From the NCBI GenBank assembly GCA_015179025.1, contig WHUX01000040.1, positions 186,001 to 250,000 of the forward strand: a stretch of DNA of 64,000 nt. Direction: 5' to 3'. Below are positions 36,034 to 47,650 of the stretch, piece after piece. Every line of letters begins with the position of its first letter. Position 1 is the stretch's first letter. A program made the translations under genes and the position numbers. The notes beneath the pieces are model-generated. The model was given only the letters and a program-made list of their open reading frames with translations, had not been told where the DNA came from and ran no database searches. This DNA is from Terfezia claveryi. Lineage: Eukaryota > Ascomycota > Pezizomycetes > Pezizales > Pezizaceae.

Positions 36034-37121
36034 ATTCGCTCTTGCATTCACAGTGGTGACGGATGGATCCTACGCTGGCTTGAGTAGCGGGGATATACAC
36101 ATGTTACATACCTCATACCCGAGTATCCGGCGTAAGCAGAGTTACGCACATTAAATTTCTTTTTCTTGTAACAGAGTTTGACCGGAATGGAGGGATGGAT
36201 TGGCTAGGTGGTGTTTTGCGCTTTTTTGCGTGTGTTTGCTGTGTCTCTTCTCAATTCTTAGTGCGTGTGGCTTTAATTGCGGTTGTGGTTCAATGAATGA
36301 GCCTGGACTGGGTAGATAAGAAAGAATGATATTGATTACATCTATTGCTGAAGGTACAGTACAGTACGGAGTACATATACATATTTATACGGCATTACCT
36401 ACACGACTCGTGCATCTGCACGTATTATGCACACCTAAAGCAATGCGGCCGGGTCAGCACGCATATGCATATTATACTGGTAATACTGTACCTACTTATG
36501 TAGGTACTTACCTTGGTTGGACGCCCTCGATAGCATCTGCATAGTCTGGTTGGCGCATGTGCAGGAGCCAATAGAAACCTTGCATTTTCGCCGCATTTCA
36601 GGCCCGTTGCTGTGCCAACCATAACATGCCCCAGGAAAGGAAGTTTGTTTGTGTGGTCTGTGCGCCCCAACCTCTATTTCTTAGTGACACTCGTGTCTTT
36701 CATCTCTATTTTTCCAAACAACTGTCCCGTGCTTCCATACAAATACAACGATTCTGTTGTAATAACAGATTTGCTGTGTGTACTCTACTATTGTATTATT
36801 GTACTATTGTACCATTCTATCTGGCTCGCGCCACTTGTTTTATTTTGGCTGTGGGAAAAAACAAAGACGGTTTCACAACCACAGCGAGACCAGTTATCGA
36901 CTCAATCGATCGACTTCGAGTTCAACTAACCAGAGAAGCATAAACAAATAGCTTTCTGGGAATCGGGCCGAGAGAGTTCGTTGACATACCCACAGTGGGA
37001 TACTGTATTACTATTACCGCCTTCCCAAGCGCGAGATACGCGCCTTTCCCACATCCCCTCTATCATTGGGCCTGTTTTGTTTATCTCCTACCCTCTTGTT
37101 TGCACGACATAAGTGGCAATC
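36034..37121. other. intergenic between NOT3 and the Cdt1-like gene
   Basis: This should hold the NOT3 3' end and the Cdt1-like promoter. It contains a perfect palindrome GTACCTAC-TTAT-GTAGGTAC at about 36488-36507, a copy of AGTCTGGTTG at 36543-36552, and a triple CTATTGTA-like repeat near 36785-36812. No gene was recognised. Confidence 0.5.
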
Positions 37122-39440
37122 ATGCCCCCTACCCGCAGCACGGCGCGAAAATCGGCTCGCTCGACGAACACCAATGCGGAGACGTTAAAGTCTGCGTTTA
37201 AGGACGTTGGGAAGAGTGCGGGGTTGAAGGTTGGGAAGAATGTGGGTGTGGCGGGGGTGGCTGCTGCGAAGGCAGCGGTGGAGAAGACAGGTTTGGTTGG
37301 GGTAGTTATTGAGAGGAAGATGGTGAAGGGAAGGGGGAAGGCGGAGAAGAAGGTCAAGGAGATTGAGGAAAAGGCGAAGGAGGAGGAGATCATTGAGGTG
37401 ATTGAGGTGATTGAGGTGGAGGGGCCTGGGGAGGGGGAGAAGACGGTTGATGAGGCGGTTGAAAAGGAGATTGAGAAGGAAGAAGAAGCAAAAACCGTTA
37501 CGGTTGAGAAGGAGGTGGCGGAAGAGGTGATTGAGGTGGAGAAGGTGGTAGAGCCTGTGGAGAAGCCTGTGTGCAAGCCAGTTGCGAAGGCTGAAAAGAG
37601 TACGAAAGGGACCCGGGGAAAAAAGAGGAAGGCTGTAGAGGCATCAGAAGAAAAGTCTGAGGAGAAAATCAATGATGAGCTCGCTGCTCCAGTGGTGACA
37701 ATTGAAGAGTCCAAGGACACCCCCTTCGAAAAGGAGCTCCCTGCCCCAATCCGAGCACGCAAGAGGACCAGGCTACAGAAAGAGCCCACAAGCACCACCA
37801 CAGTGACCCCCACAGCCACCACCCCCGGAGACGCCCCAATTGTAATCCCAGAAGAGCAAGACTCAGACTACGTGGAAGAATCAACAAAAGGCAAAGTCCC
37901 AAAGACTCCCAGGAAAAAGGCCACCACAAAACCTAAAACCCCCCGCCCTACCCGCAACGCAACGTTCCTCTCCATCGCCGCATCTGCCCTAGGCCAGACT
38001 ACTCTCAACATCCCACCTGTACCAGCCGCCCCCCTCAGCACTGCTGCCTCCAACCAGCCATCTGCCTCTACTAGCGAGGTTACTTTATCCTCAATCAACA
38101 CCCTTCTCACCGTCCCAGAAAAGGAGGAGGAGAAGAAGAGGCCACGTTATCTCCAGCATTTGGCGAATCTCCATGCTCACCTTCTGACGGCGATTCATTT
38201 ACATCATGCGCAGAATGGGCTTACTAGTTTACCGGATTTCAAGGGACTGAAGCCGCATCTTGAGAGGTTAAGTAAGAGGACGGTGGAGCTGGTTGATTTG
38301 AGGAGAGTTTGTTGGATCACCAACTATAGCCCGGATGAGAAGGTTGGGGTGGAGGAGGAGATTGTGGAGCCTGAGGTTGAGCCCGAGGTTGAGGTACCGA
38401 AGAAAGGTAGGAAGGCGGCGGCGCCTAAGAAGACGAATGCAAAGGCTATGAAGAAGGAAGGAGAGGGAAGGGACATAAAGACGATTCCGAGAGGATGGCT
38501 CAAGACTGTGGACTACGGACATGACAAAATTGTCCTGGAACTGGTTCTAGCAATGGCTGGGGTGGGAGAGGTTAATAGTCTCAGAAAGGAATTTTGCCGA
38601 AGAGTTGATATATATTGGAGGAAACATGAGGGTGGGGGGAAAGAGACTAAAGAGGGAGGGGAAGTGGATGTCCCCATGTCGGAGGTTATTGTCAGTGAGA
38701 ATAAGAAGATTGTTGAGGGGGTGCTTAAGGCGAAGGGGCAGCGAAGGTTGTTGGAGATGAAGGGCGTGCAGGTGTTGAGGGGGACCGGGAAGGGATTGAC
38801 TGATGAACCTCTTCTGACCAAGAAGAAGGCTGTCGTGGAAAAACCCGCAGAGAAGGAGGTTAACGCGGAAGCGAAGCCAGCGGAGACAAACACTACTCCT
38901 GCTCTTGCAGCTACTATCCCGACGATCCAAGCTCCCCAGGAGAAGAAACTCTCCCTCCTCGACCGCATCCGCGCAAAACATCAAGCATCCCTTGCCGCAG
39001 CAGCATCCTCACCCACAGCCTCCTTTACACCCGAGGATATCGCCGCCAACCATGCACAGATCTGTGCCCAACAGAGGCTTCCGGAAGTTATCCCCATTTT
39101 GCGATCACTTCGGTTAAGAGCTAGTGGTGGTGGAATTGGGGGCACAGGAACAGGGAGGAAGTCGATGAGTTTAGATGAAGTGGTGCTGGGGATTAGACAG
39201 AGTGTTCGGAGTGGGATTACGAAGGAAGAAGCAGAGTTGTGTGTTAGATTGGCGGGTGAACAGGGAGTGGAAGCGGCTCCAAAGAGGGTGGCGGTTACGA
39301 AAGCTGTGGAGAAAGGGAAAGGGGGGTTGTTGAGTAAGTTTGATGGGGGGAGTTTGGGGTGCAGGCTGGGTGGGAAGGATCAGAAGGGGTGGGTAGAGGT
39401 GGTAGAGTGTGGGGGGGTGAAGGCGGTGGTGTTTAAGTGA
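37122..39440 (+). CDS. CDT1: Cdt1-like DNA replication licensing factor
   Basis: A single exon of about 772 residues. The ATG at 37122 (MPPTRSTARKSARST) is the first in frame. Residues 1-300 are low-complexity Lys/Glu-rich, with an IEVIEVIEVE repeat and basic clusters (GKKRK, RKRTR, PRKKATTKPK) that could be nuclear localisation signals. A helical domain at about 340-420 (LQHLANLHAHLLTAIHLHHA) and 460-560 resembles the central winged-helix of fungal Cdt1. The C-terminal 160 residues, from LLDRIRAKHQASL to the end, including DEVVLGIRQSVRSGITKEEA and ending in VEVVECGGVKAVVF, resemble the Cdt1 C-terminal winged helix that contacts MCM. Cdt1 loads MCM2-7 on origins in G1. The call rests on the C-terminal pattern and domain order; the N-terminus has no family signal. 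Confidence 0.75.
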   Translation: MPPTRSTARKSARSTNTNAETLKSAFKDVGKSAGLKVGKNVGVAGVAAAKAAVEKTGLVGVVIERKMVKGRGKAEKKVKEIEEKAKEEEIIEVIEVIEVEGPGEGEKTVDEAVEKEIEKEEEAKTVTVEKEVAEEVIEVEKVVEPVEKPVCKPVAKAEKSTKGTRGKKRKAVEASEEKSEEKINDELAAPVVTIEESKDTPFEKELPAPIRARKRTRLQKEPTSTTTVTPTATTPGDAPIVIPEEQDSDYVEESTKGKVPKTPRKKATTKPKTPRPTRNATFLSIAASALGQTTLNIPPVPAAPLSTAASNQPSASTSEVTLSSINTLLTVPEKEEEKKRPRYLQHLANLHAHLLTAIHLHHAQNGLTSLPDFKGLKPHLERLSKRTVELVDLRRVCWITNYSPDEKVGVEEEIVEPEVEPEVEVPKKGRKAAAPKKTNAKAMKKEGEGRDIKTIPRGWLKTVDYGHDKIVLELVLAMAGVGEVNSLRKEFCRRVDIYWRKHEGGGKETKEGGEVDVPMSEVIVSENKKIVEGVLKAKGQRRLLEMKGVQVLRGTGKGLTDEPLLTKKKAVVEKPAEKEVNAEAKPAETNTTPALAATIPTIQAPQEKKLSLLDRIRAKHQASLAAAASSPTASFTPEDIAANHAQICAQQRLPEVIPILRSLRLRASGGGIGGTGTGRKSMSLDEVVLGIRQSVRSGITKEEAELCVRLAGEQGVEAAPKRVAVTKAVEKGKGGLLSKFDGGSLGCRLGGKDQKGWVEVVECGGVKAVVFK

Positions 39441-40307
39441 TTGGGAACATGGGTAAAGATGGGGGATGATAATGGAATAGGAAGGATGATTGGTACTATA
39501 GGAGGATGGGATGGAGGCATATGTATGAGGTTACTTTTAGTATCTTGTGGTGGATATACCAGGCCTTTGGGCTTTTTTTTCTACTAGTCTTGTTGGGTTT
39601 GTACAAATATTTGTTTATTTTGTTTTCGCGGTTTGGTAAAAGATGAATGGCGTTACGTTCTTATCCTGCATTCTGGAGTCTGATTATATCATAGCACTAT
39701 AGAATGTATCTCAATTGGACGTTACCCTAAAAAACATGCTTTGAGTTGGTCCCGCTGGTGAATGTAATGTGAACTGGGTAGATCCTGTGCTTATGATTCT
39801 GAATTTACTCTGCGAGCCATACGACCGTCGACTGATTACCCTGAGCCAGGCTTCCATGAGAATAAAATCACAAGCTCTGCAGCTGAGTATCTATATGAAA
39901 TATGAATATGTAACGCAATCCTTATTATATAGACAGCCCCAGGGCACTACAAAGGAATGATAGGATCTCATCTTCCTTGGGAATCAGGTGTGACATCGTC
40001 AGTCTGGAGGGCCACCGGACATGAGACTACTCAGCATGAAGAGTATCAAAATAAGGTGAACAAACCCTATGGAAGTTAGAGCTAAGGATAGTGTTTAAAT
40101 AAAAATATATATATCCATGATCTTTAGATCAATTATTCAGTTGAATAATTGTCTTTGGGCTAACACTCTTTTTAGACAGGCGAGGCTGCTTCGCAAAGTG
40201 GTGTTCAACGCTAAATAGTCTAGGAAAGTCTGAATTGCCAGCTTTGACCCTTTATTTAGATAGAGTAAAGGAGGCGCTATGGAGGATCATAATCTGGGTG
40301 GAAGAGA

Positions 40308-40842
40308 TTGTGCCAACTAGTCTACGGTAGGAGGATCACAGGGGTGTTCCATGGTAGCATCGGCCGGCAGAAGGAAAGAAAGGGCCCCTAAAATCTACAC
40401 CAGTCAGCCTTCTGCTTAACGGCGGCCAACCCTGGGGAGCCATACGGCAACAGAGACGACCATCCTTTCTTGCCGTAGAAGACGGCCGCTCCAGCTTAGT
40501 CTGGTTGCACCTCCAGCTACCGTATAAAGCCTCCAAAATAGGTGAGGTCCTAAACGAGGAGTGGACGATAAAAGCCGGAGCGATCTGGGCACTAAGGCCA
40601 CGGCAAATCCTAGGCAGCCCGACAAACAGCCCAGGGGGACTCGATTTTTGGACATTGAAAACTCGGATAAAAGACCTCTGGCGGCATATCGGACCTAGAC
40701 ACTTCCATTGCGTCGGCCAGCGGCCACACGGGCATCTCGGCAAATGAGAAAGCCAATGCGAGGGCCAGCCTCGAAGGGGCAAATGGCCCTATTCCAAGAG
40801 ACAGCCACCGCCGGAGGTCTGAGAATAGTCTGGTTGGCACAA
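40308..40842. mobile_element. putative non-autonomous element with TTGTGCCAAC inverted termini
   Basis: The left end reads TTGTGCCAACTAGTCTAC and the reverse complement of the right end reads TTGTGCCAACCAGACTATTC. That is a match at 15 of the first 17 positions, 535 bp apart. The enclosed DNA is visibly richer in G+C than the flanks. Another copy of the core (AGTCTGGTTG) lies inside at 40498. No clear target duplication is visible and no protein is recognisable, so family assignment is not possible. It may be a miniature element whose termini correspond to the 10-mer dispersed over the window. Confidence 0.4.
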
Positions 40843-41464
40843 CACCCTCCAAAGTGAAAATGCTTTCAAAGGCCATAAGAGTTACAGCTCACTCAGCAGC
40901 GATTGACTGCCACCGCATACACCTTGGACGAAGGAGAAAGAGGATGAAGAGGCCTCGGGGGACACATCTTTTTATATCTATATTCAGAATTGATGGTTTC
41001 GTTTTTTTGGAGGGTTTTTCTTTCCCTCCTCCCCTAGGCTGAGAATCTTGCGTCTTTTTCAGTTTGAGATATGTGAGTTCTTTCCCGGGCATTTGTTTGC
41101 ATGTAAATAGTTCGCGCAGGCCAGGCGGATTAACTTGCCTCGAATACTGAGTTTTTTTGTTTTCTGTTTCCAAAAAAAATAAAAGACTTATATCCAGGAA
41201 AGAACTACTATTTAATACTTGAAATTACATTTCAGCTGAGAGACTGTACAGATTCATCGGTATAAGTGAAGTAATATGAAGTAATATTACTACAAAAGTA
41301 GTCATAATAGACATGGGAAAAATTAAATCAAAAGTTTTTGCCCATCACACTTGTACATTTAATATATCTCAAAATATAGCCTCATACCATGCACGTCAGA
41401 TATCAGTACTGAGACAAGCAAGTTCTTCATACAACTGCCCTAAGCAGTAATAAATTAATTCATC

Positions 41465-41578
41465 ATGAAACTGTCAGACCTCTATTATCAATACATCACC
41501 TCGGGGAAGCCCTTGTTACTTGTTCTCGTTATCCTCCTGCTCCTGTTCATATTAGTTGAGGTTTTGGTTGGGAGATAA
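41465..41578 (+). CDS. possible 37-residue single-pass membrane peptide
   Basis: ATG AAA CTG... opens a 37-codon frame whose second half is almost purely aliphatic (PLLLVLVILLLLFILVEVLV), long enough to cross a membrane once. The polar N-terminus is MKLSDLYYQYITSGK and the protein ends GR. No neighbour shares its strand or an evident promoter, and such a run could arise by chance in pyrimidine/purine-skewed DNA. The hydrophobic segment is clear; expression is unsupported. Confidence 0.2.
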   Translation: MKLSDLYYQYITSGKPLLLVLVILLLLFILVEVLVGR

Positions 41579-43881
41579 GCGAGTGCCAGGTCCATACTCT
41601 ACTATAGGTACCCGTCAATATATCATCCCTGCTATTCGCCTTAACCTTGGGTGGTTGATTGCGCAATGGATGCATACAAATCTCGCACCTTACAGGTTTA
41701 CAAACACGAATAACGGTAATAGGCGTCCAGGAAGGTACCTAGGTATGTGCTATTGTACGTAAAGTGAGCGCAAGTATTCCATGTTGAATTTGGTTACCAC
41801 GAGCATATATTATTTTGCTACGAATGTATCTCATACTTTTCAAAAAAACAATCTTCAGTGGGGTAGTTCTGAAGGGTCTACATACAGTCCGACCTTATGA
41901 GGAGCAGGCTCAAGCCATTCGACGCTTCAGGACCAGAACAATTAGATATTGGTAATGAACCCTTAGTTATCTCAGCATACGAAGATGGGGCAACAGCCAT
42001 CGCCAGGGATACTTTGATATGAAGCAGTATGGCTCAGAGGCCAGCAACCGGACTCCATACGTTAATGCTAGTACTGATTCCGTTATTTTATATCCGTGCA
42101 ACTAAGGACGTCCCAAACTGCCTTTTGTAAACATTCTGCAGGTCAGTAGCTGCCGCGGTTGTCCTCCACCTCCATACAGCTGGAGTTGATGCTGGGCGCA
42201 CGAGGTCATCCTAGCCCAGTTGGAAATACTGACATTTCCAGCAAACAAGGGCTGCTATGTCATCTGAAAAAGTGGAGATCAACAAAAACATTTCTGAGAC
42301 AGGAGCGACATATGTAGTTAGTGTATCTGTCACTTGTTTTGCCTTTTCTTAGTCCGCTCGGCGACTAGGACCATCTAGCCGATGGCCTTCTGTATGAAGC
42401 TGACCTTTGAAAAGGTTCCATGGTCAGGGTACTGAGCACGATGGCCATAATATATCGAATCAGGCATGGATTGAATGTTTGGATGTCCCTGGTGCAGATA
42501 TTGGTACCAGGGTTCACCTGCCGTTGTTTTGGGTGGTGTGGGCCATGTAAGCGCGGCTATATATTTGTGTGTGGGTAAAGGCATACAAATAGGTAGTAGT
42601 ATTTTGGGTCAATAACTACCTACAGTGTATGTCCATCTTCTATGCAAGCAGGTAACGTATATGTCGATGTTTGTGCATCTTGTGCATGACTCTACATCTC
42701 GTTTTCTATGCACAGAAGTGTTTGGGAATGAGATGCTCTGTAATATGATTGTTTGCAGCGTCAGCCCATCCGTATTTGTTTTCCTTGCTGCAGCTTGCAT
42801 CTTTGTGAAGTCGAGAAGTGGGTAAAAAATATGCATGCAGTCGGCGATGTCGTGATGTGTTTCGTTTCGGCCGTCTATGCGTGGGGGAGCCGCTGAAAAG
42901 GTATTGGTGGGTGAACGGGTGAACCTTGCGAGGAGAAGCAACCTCATCTCCGGTAACGTTACTTAAAATCAATTGCTTTGTACTCCGTAGCCTACTTGAA
43001 TGCTTTGCCACAATCAATTCCTTGAGTACCGGTAGGTAGTCAAACGGTTACTATAGACCGTCCAACCAGACTTACCATAGACCTCTCTACCGAGAGGCCG
43101 GTGCCCGCCAGACCACACTACTATAGACCTACAGCTACTTCAAATTGGGGCCTTGGCACTAGTCTGGAGGCTTTCAGAAGTCTTCTGGATTGTGTCGCTA
43201 GACTATGTCGCTATCAGGATCAAACAATTGGAAAGCAGTTTTGTTAGGTGTCATAGTCAGACTGCGTATACCCAAACCGAGATATTCCAATGGCATGGCG
43301 ACCAATAATAGTGCGCTGGTGTGGTGGGTTAGACTAGGTACAGGGGAGCGGTCCAGCTGTGGCCTAATGCCCCCACTACTGTACCCACCAAACTCTTGCT
43401 TAAGCCCGGCTTCCTTGCCTGGGAACCTGTAAGGATCCAATACCGTAGGTATTTAACTAATCTGAAAATATGTTTAACAATTATGAGGTAGGTGAGCGGC
43501 ACTCCGGTCATGTACCGGTAGCTGTGGAGCCGTGAAGCTGCCAGGGTCCACCGTGTTGCCTCAATCATTTTGCTTTTGTGTGGTGCACGGCACTGGCGTA
43601 GAAGGTTGTAATAAAACGCTAGCCGAGCTATTGAATGCGTAAAGTAGAGTATTTTCCTCTAGACTACTCATCACCACCACCATCCTCTCCTCTAGCTGAA
43701 TCTCGTGAATGCTCTTTTTATTTCCTACTAACCCTAGGGGCCAATTCTCCGTAGCATTGCGGGGAATCTTGTAATATCTCACCCTAAACCCTCTCTAAGG
43801 AAGTAACAACAAAAACACAGCTGGTACCCACTTGAACAGAACTTCACTCGCAGTGAATTCGAAATCACGACTTTGGCAGCT

Positions 43882-46510
43882 ATGTCAAACTTGCTGGTAC
43901 CGAAGAAACCAATAGAAGCCGTGGACCAATATTCCGCTGGCCACGTCTATTATGGAGAGGGGCATATAGGGACAAGACGGAGGACCTATTCTAATGTATT
44001 ACCCTCGTCAACTCCTATGAAGGAGTACATGTGAAGACATAGTTACGTACGAGTGGACATCTAACTCTAGATTGTTTACTACTCTAGACCTTTGACCCCC
44101 CAACAGAACCCGGGCAGCAGCAACGACGGCTATTGAAGCAACCTCCACGGCGGAGAGGAAGTCATGGTAGGGAAGCTCAACACACAAGTTCCTTGCAATG
44201 ACTAATTGCACTGTACGGAATTAGATCCCTATGGTAGTTTTCCCAAAGGCTTCTTGATTGATGTTGCTCGCACGAAGGCGGCACTGCTTGCGGCAGAAGA
44301 CACTGATGCGAATTATCAAATCACCATAGAGGATGGTGGTCCAAAGGTAAGGCATTAAGCTTGGGCTCTTGACTGGAAATACAGAGCTGGGAAGAAGTAC
44401 AACTGACAAAGGAAAAGGTTCTTGCACTCGGAACTATCAATTCCTATGGGGCATATAACCACGAAATTAGGGGCACATACATGTTATCCAATTTGCTTCA
44501 AGAACTTACACTTGCCGAAGCAAGTGGAAGACCATATATCCTCCTTGATGAGTCTCGGCTCAGTGAGAATCCGGTACACCGAGTAAATCGGTTGATTCGA
44601 GATACCTTCTGGCGTGGTCTTACTCGGTTCATTGATGATACAGTGATTGAGGAGGTGGCTAGAGACCCGAAGGCAGAACGTATGAAGGATCCTCGCCCGA
44701 GGATCTATGTCCCTCTTGGGGCCCCAGAGCAATATGAATATTATAAGAGAGTCGCAGAGCGTCGACCAGAACTGAATTTAGATGTTGTAGTGTTGCCCGA
44801 GAAGATCACTGGAGAATACACCAAGAGCCTAAATGATAAACCAGGTCTCTTAGCACTGGCAATGGAAGAGTATACCGACCACAGTGGCAAGAAGAGCCTA
44901 CGAGGCTGCCCCTACGTTGTACCAGGAGGAAGGTTCAACGAATTGTACGGTGAGTTGAAATAACGGCTCCTGGGCTCAATTCCACTCCCAATTTGAATAC
45001 TTATTCTGGAAACTGTGTAGGATGGGACAGCTACATGATGGCATTGGGTTTGGTCAGAGACAAGAAGATTGACCTTGCAAGGTCGATGGTTATCAACTTC
45101 TGTTTCTGTATCCAGCACTATGGGAAGATCCTCAATGCGAATCGATCATACTATCTAAGTCGGTCGCAACCACCATTTCTCACAGATATGGCAATCCGGG
45201 TCTACGAACAAATTAAACACGAAGAGGGTTCGCTTGAATTTCTTCGTATCGCTATTCTTGCGGCTATTAAGGAGTATTACACGGTGTGGATGGCTGAACC
45301 GCGTTACGACCCCAAGTCCGGTTTATCCAGATACCGGCCAGAAGGACTGGGTATACCCCCGGAGACCGAGCCCAGCCACTTCGACTCAGTACTGAAGCCA
45401 TTTGCGGAGAAATATCAAATGACCATTGAAGATTTCATATTCGCCTACAACGAATCACTGGTCCACGAGCCAGAGTTGGATGAGTATTTCCTTCATGACC
45501 GCGCAGTCAGAGAGTCTGGACACGATACATCTTATCGCCTCGATGGGCGCTGCGCAAACCTTGCGACAATTGATCTCCAGTCATTACTCTACAAGTATGA
45601 AACCGATATCTCAAATGTGATCAAAATTCACTTCAAGGACAAACTAGTAATCCCAAAGGAATTTGCAAGAGGAACCAGTATGAAAATTGGGGATATAGAA
45701 AGCTCGGCTATTTGGGACAGACGTGCTAAGCGCAGAAAACAATTGACAGACAAATATTTCTGGAACGAAAAGGAGGGAATGTATTTCGACTATGATACCA
45801 TTAGGATGAAGCAAAGCACCTATGAGACAGCCACGACCTTTTGGCCACTATGGGCTGGCTTGGCAGACCCAAGGAAAGCAGCTTCATTGATCTCTGTCGC
45901 GTTACCTAAATTTGAGTGCTATGGTGGTATTGTTAGTGGAACAGAGAAGAGCAGAGGTGTAGTTGGAATAGACCGGCCCAATCGTCAATGGGATTATCCC
46001 TTGTGAGTATTCCCGACATGAGGCTGTCAGATGAAATAAGTTTAGGCTAACTCATTATCAGCGGCTGGGCCCCTCACCAAATTATGGCTTGGGAAGGAAT
46101 GCGCAAATACGGCTATGTTGAGGAAGCGCAACGTCTCTGCTATCGATGGCTCTACAGCTTGACGAAAGCCTTCGTTGATTACAATGGGGTTTTGGTCGAG
46201 AAGTATGATGTTACACGGCCAATTGATCCCCACAAGGTGGACGCAGAGTACGGTAATCAAGGTGGAGATATCAGAGGAGTTGCAACGGAAGGGTATGGGA
46301 TTTATTTTTCGACAGTAGTTTGAAGGCTCTGTACTAATTGTCATCCATAGTTTTGGCTGGGTCAACGCCAGTTACCAAATCGGCTTAGACATTATCTCGT
46401 CGCATATGAGAAGAGCCTTGGGCGCATGTATTCCCCCAGATGCATTCCTGAGGATGACCGAGACAGAAGTCGAAGGCATTGTCCAAAGTGTAGAGTCTCT
46501 TGGGTTATAA
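43882..46510 (+). CDS. NTH1: neutral (cytosolic) trehalase, GH37, PKA-regulated type
   Basis: Seven exons: 43882-43995, 44088-44166, 44225-44346, 44418-44949, 45021-46002, 46062-46292 and 46351-46510; about 739 residues. The N-terminus carries two PKA-type sites, RRRTYS (residues 32-37) and RRRGS (59-63), the regulatory hallmark of neutral trehalases. An EF-like Ca-binding stretch [13 protein letters not shown] follows. The catalytic domain has GH37 signature 1 ([15 protein letters not shown], about 274-288) and signature 2 (QWDYPFGWAPHQ, about 604-615), plus [10 protein letters not shown] and the C-terminal [12 protein letters not shown]. It hydrolyses trehalose to two glucose molecules when growth resumes or stress ends. 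All junctions keep frame. The first junction (GTATTA donor) and the exact start of exon 4 (44418 versus 44412) are least certain. Length is normal for the family. Confidence 0.92.
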
Positions 46511-47650
46511 GTGTCAATTCTAATTGCCACTCTGGGCTGAGTGTTCCACCACATTTCTTCGTTTCAATCTGTGTGTTCGTTTGAAGCATTTCCGTGGGGT
46601 GCATGATGTTGTTGATTATTCTACATTGGTTTCGAGAAACTTTCCACCTGCAGTCTAGTCATACCGTCCAAGCAACATGCACCCAGAACGGATATGAAGA
46701 TAATATTTGGCATTTTCAGCAATCAGCGCAACAGATAAACGTCGAGTATTACCCTTGGTTTCCATATTCTCATTTATTGAGTTCTTTTTGTATCACTTTT
46801 TTTGCGGTCATCTCTTCTTTCATATTTTCCCTTACGCAATGGTCGACTGCGGCTGTTGGAATTGGGGAACATGGGACGCTTATCGAAGCGAGAGAACTTA
46901 TCATGTTGGATATACACGGGAGGGAGAGATGGCATACAGGGTCAGTACAGGTTCAGCGCAAGAATATGGATTCGTGATGTATTTCTCCTCCATTGTTCAA
47001 TTTGGTATTATGTCTATCTTGCAGTTTGTGGCAAGTAGACACTTCAGTAAATTAAATTAGGTATTTAACTTGTAATGAAGAATTGGTTCCTTAGTTTGCA
47101 ACCAGACTGCCGTTTCCAGTTGTCCTAGCTGCCCTTGTTGGTTAGATCCGCTAATCCTTGGTACTTCACCTTGATAGAAAATGTGTGGAGTATCTAAAGT
47201 CTGCGAGGGGTAGTGCAACCAGACTAGAGTATCTAGTATCTCCGTGTCCCCAGGGGTATCTCCCTCTGGACAGCGTTGGGGAAAACCTGACTCGCTGGCG
47301 TAGCTAACGGGACACTAAAGTGCCGACGTGTTAGATTTTGTCAGTTGGGAGCGTAGAGTTCACAGATACATACTCACGCTTAGACACGGAATATTCGAGA
47401 AAGCGGGGGTAGGCCTGAAAAAGGAACGTCTCGTGCTCTGTCGTGTCCTCATGAACCTTCTGAAACCTTTTCTTATATCGAAGCCAAGATTCAGAGCGCT
47501 CAGTACTCTTGGAAACTTTCATCTTGCAAACCTAATCCCAATCCTCTTACATTGAGTAGAGTTTTACAGAGGTCTTATTCAGATACGAGGGCCAGCGATA
47601 CTGTGCTGCAGAGAAGGAAGTTTCTAACGACTAAGAACGGAAAAGTCAAG
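46511..47650. other. intergenic between trehalase and dipeptidase genes
   Basis: Two copies of CAACCAGACT (reverse of AGTCTGGTTG) lie 117 bp apart at 47099 and 47216. Overlapping open frames at 46594-47060 have no family content. The end of the region should contain the dipeptidase promoter. No gene was recognised. Confidence 0.5.

Larger units (their letters stand above)
39441..43881. other. long intergenic region with relic elements
   Basis: About 4.4 kb without a normal gene. It contains a more G+C-rich island at about 40380-40850, bracketed by inverted repeats (listed separately), a 37-codon hydrophobic open frame at 41465, three CTATAGACC-type repeats at 43051-43131, and a copy of AGTCTGGTTG at 43063-43072. 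The last ~400 bp should hold the trehalase promoter. Confidence 0.5.

Noticed and set aside
37088..37822. 244-codon minus-strand frame opposite the Cdt1-like gene
   Set aside because: A Ser/Thr/Phe-rich shadow of the Lys/Glu-rich coding strand, a usual artefact of GA-rich coding sequence.
46594..47060. Overlapping plus-strand frames with hydrophobic stretches downstream of trehalase
   Set aside because: Three overlapping frames are equally open, none has family features, and the region is probably the trehalase 3' flank.
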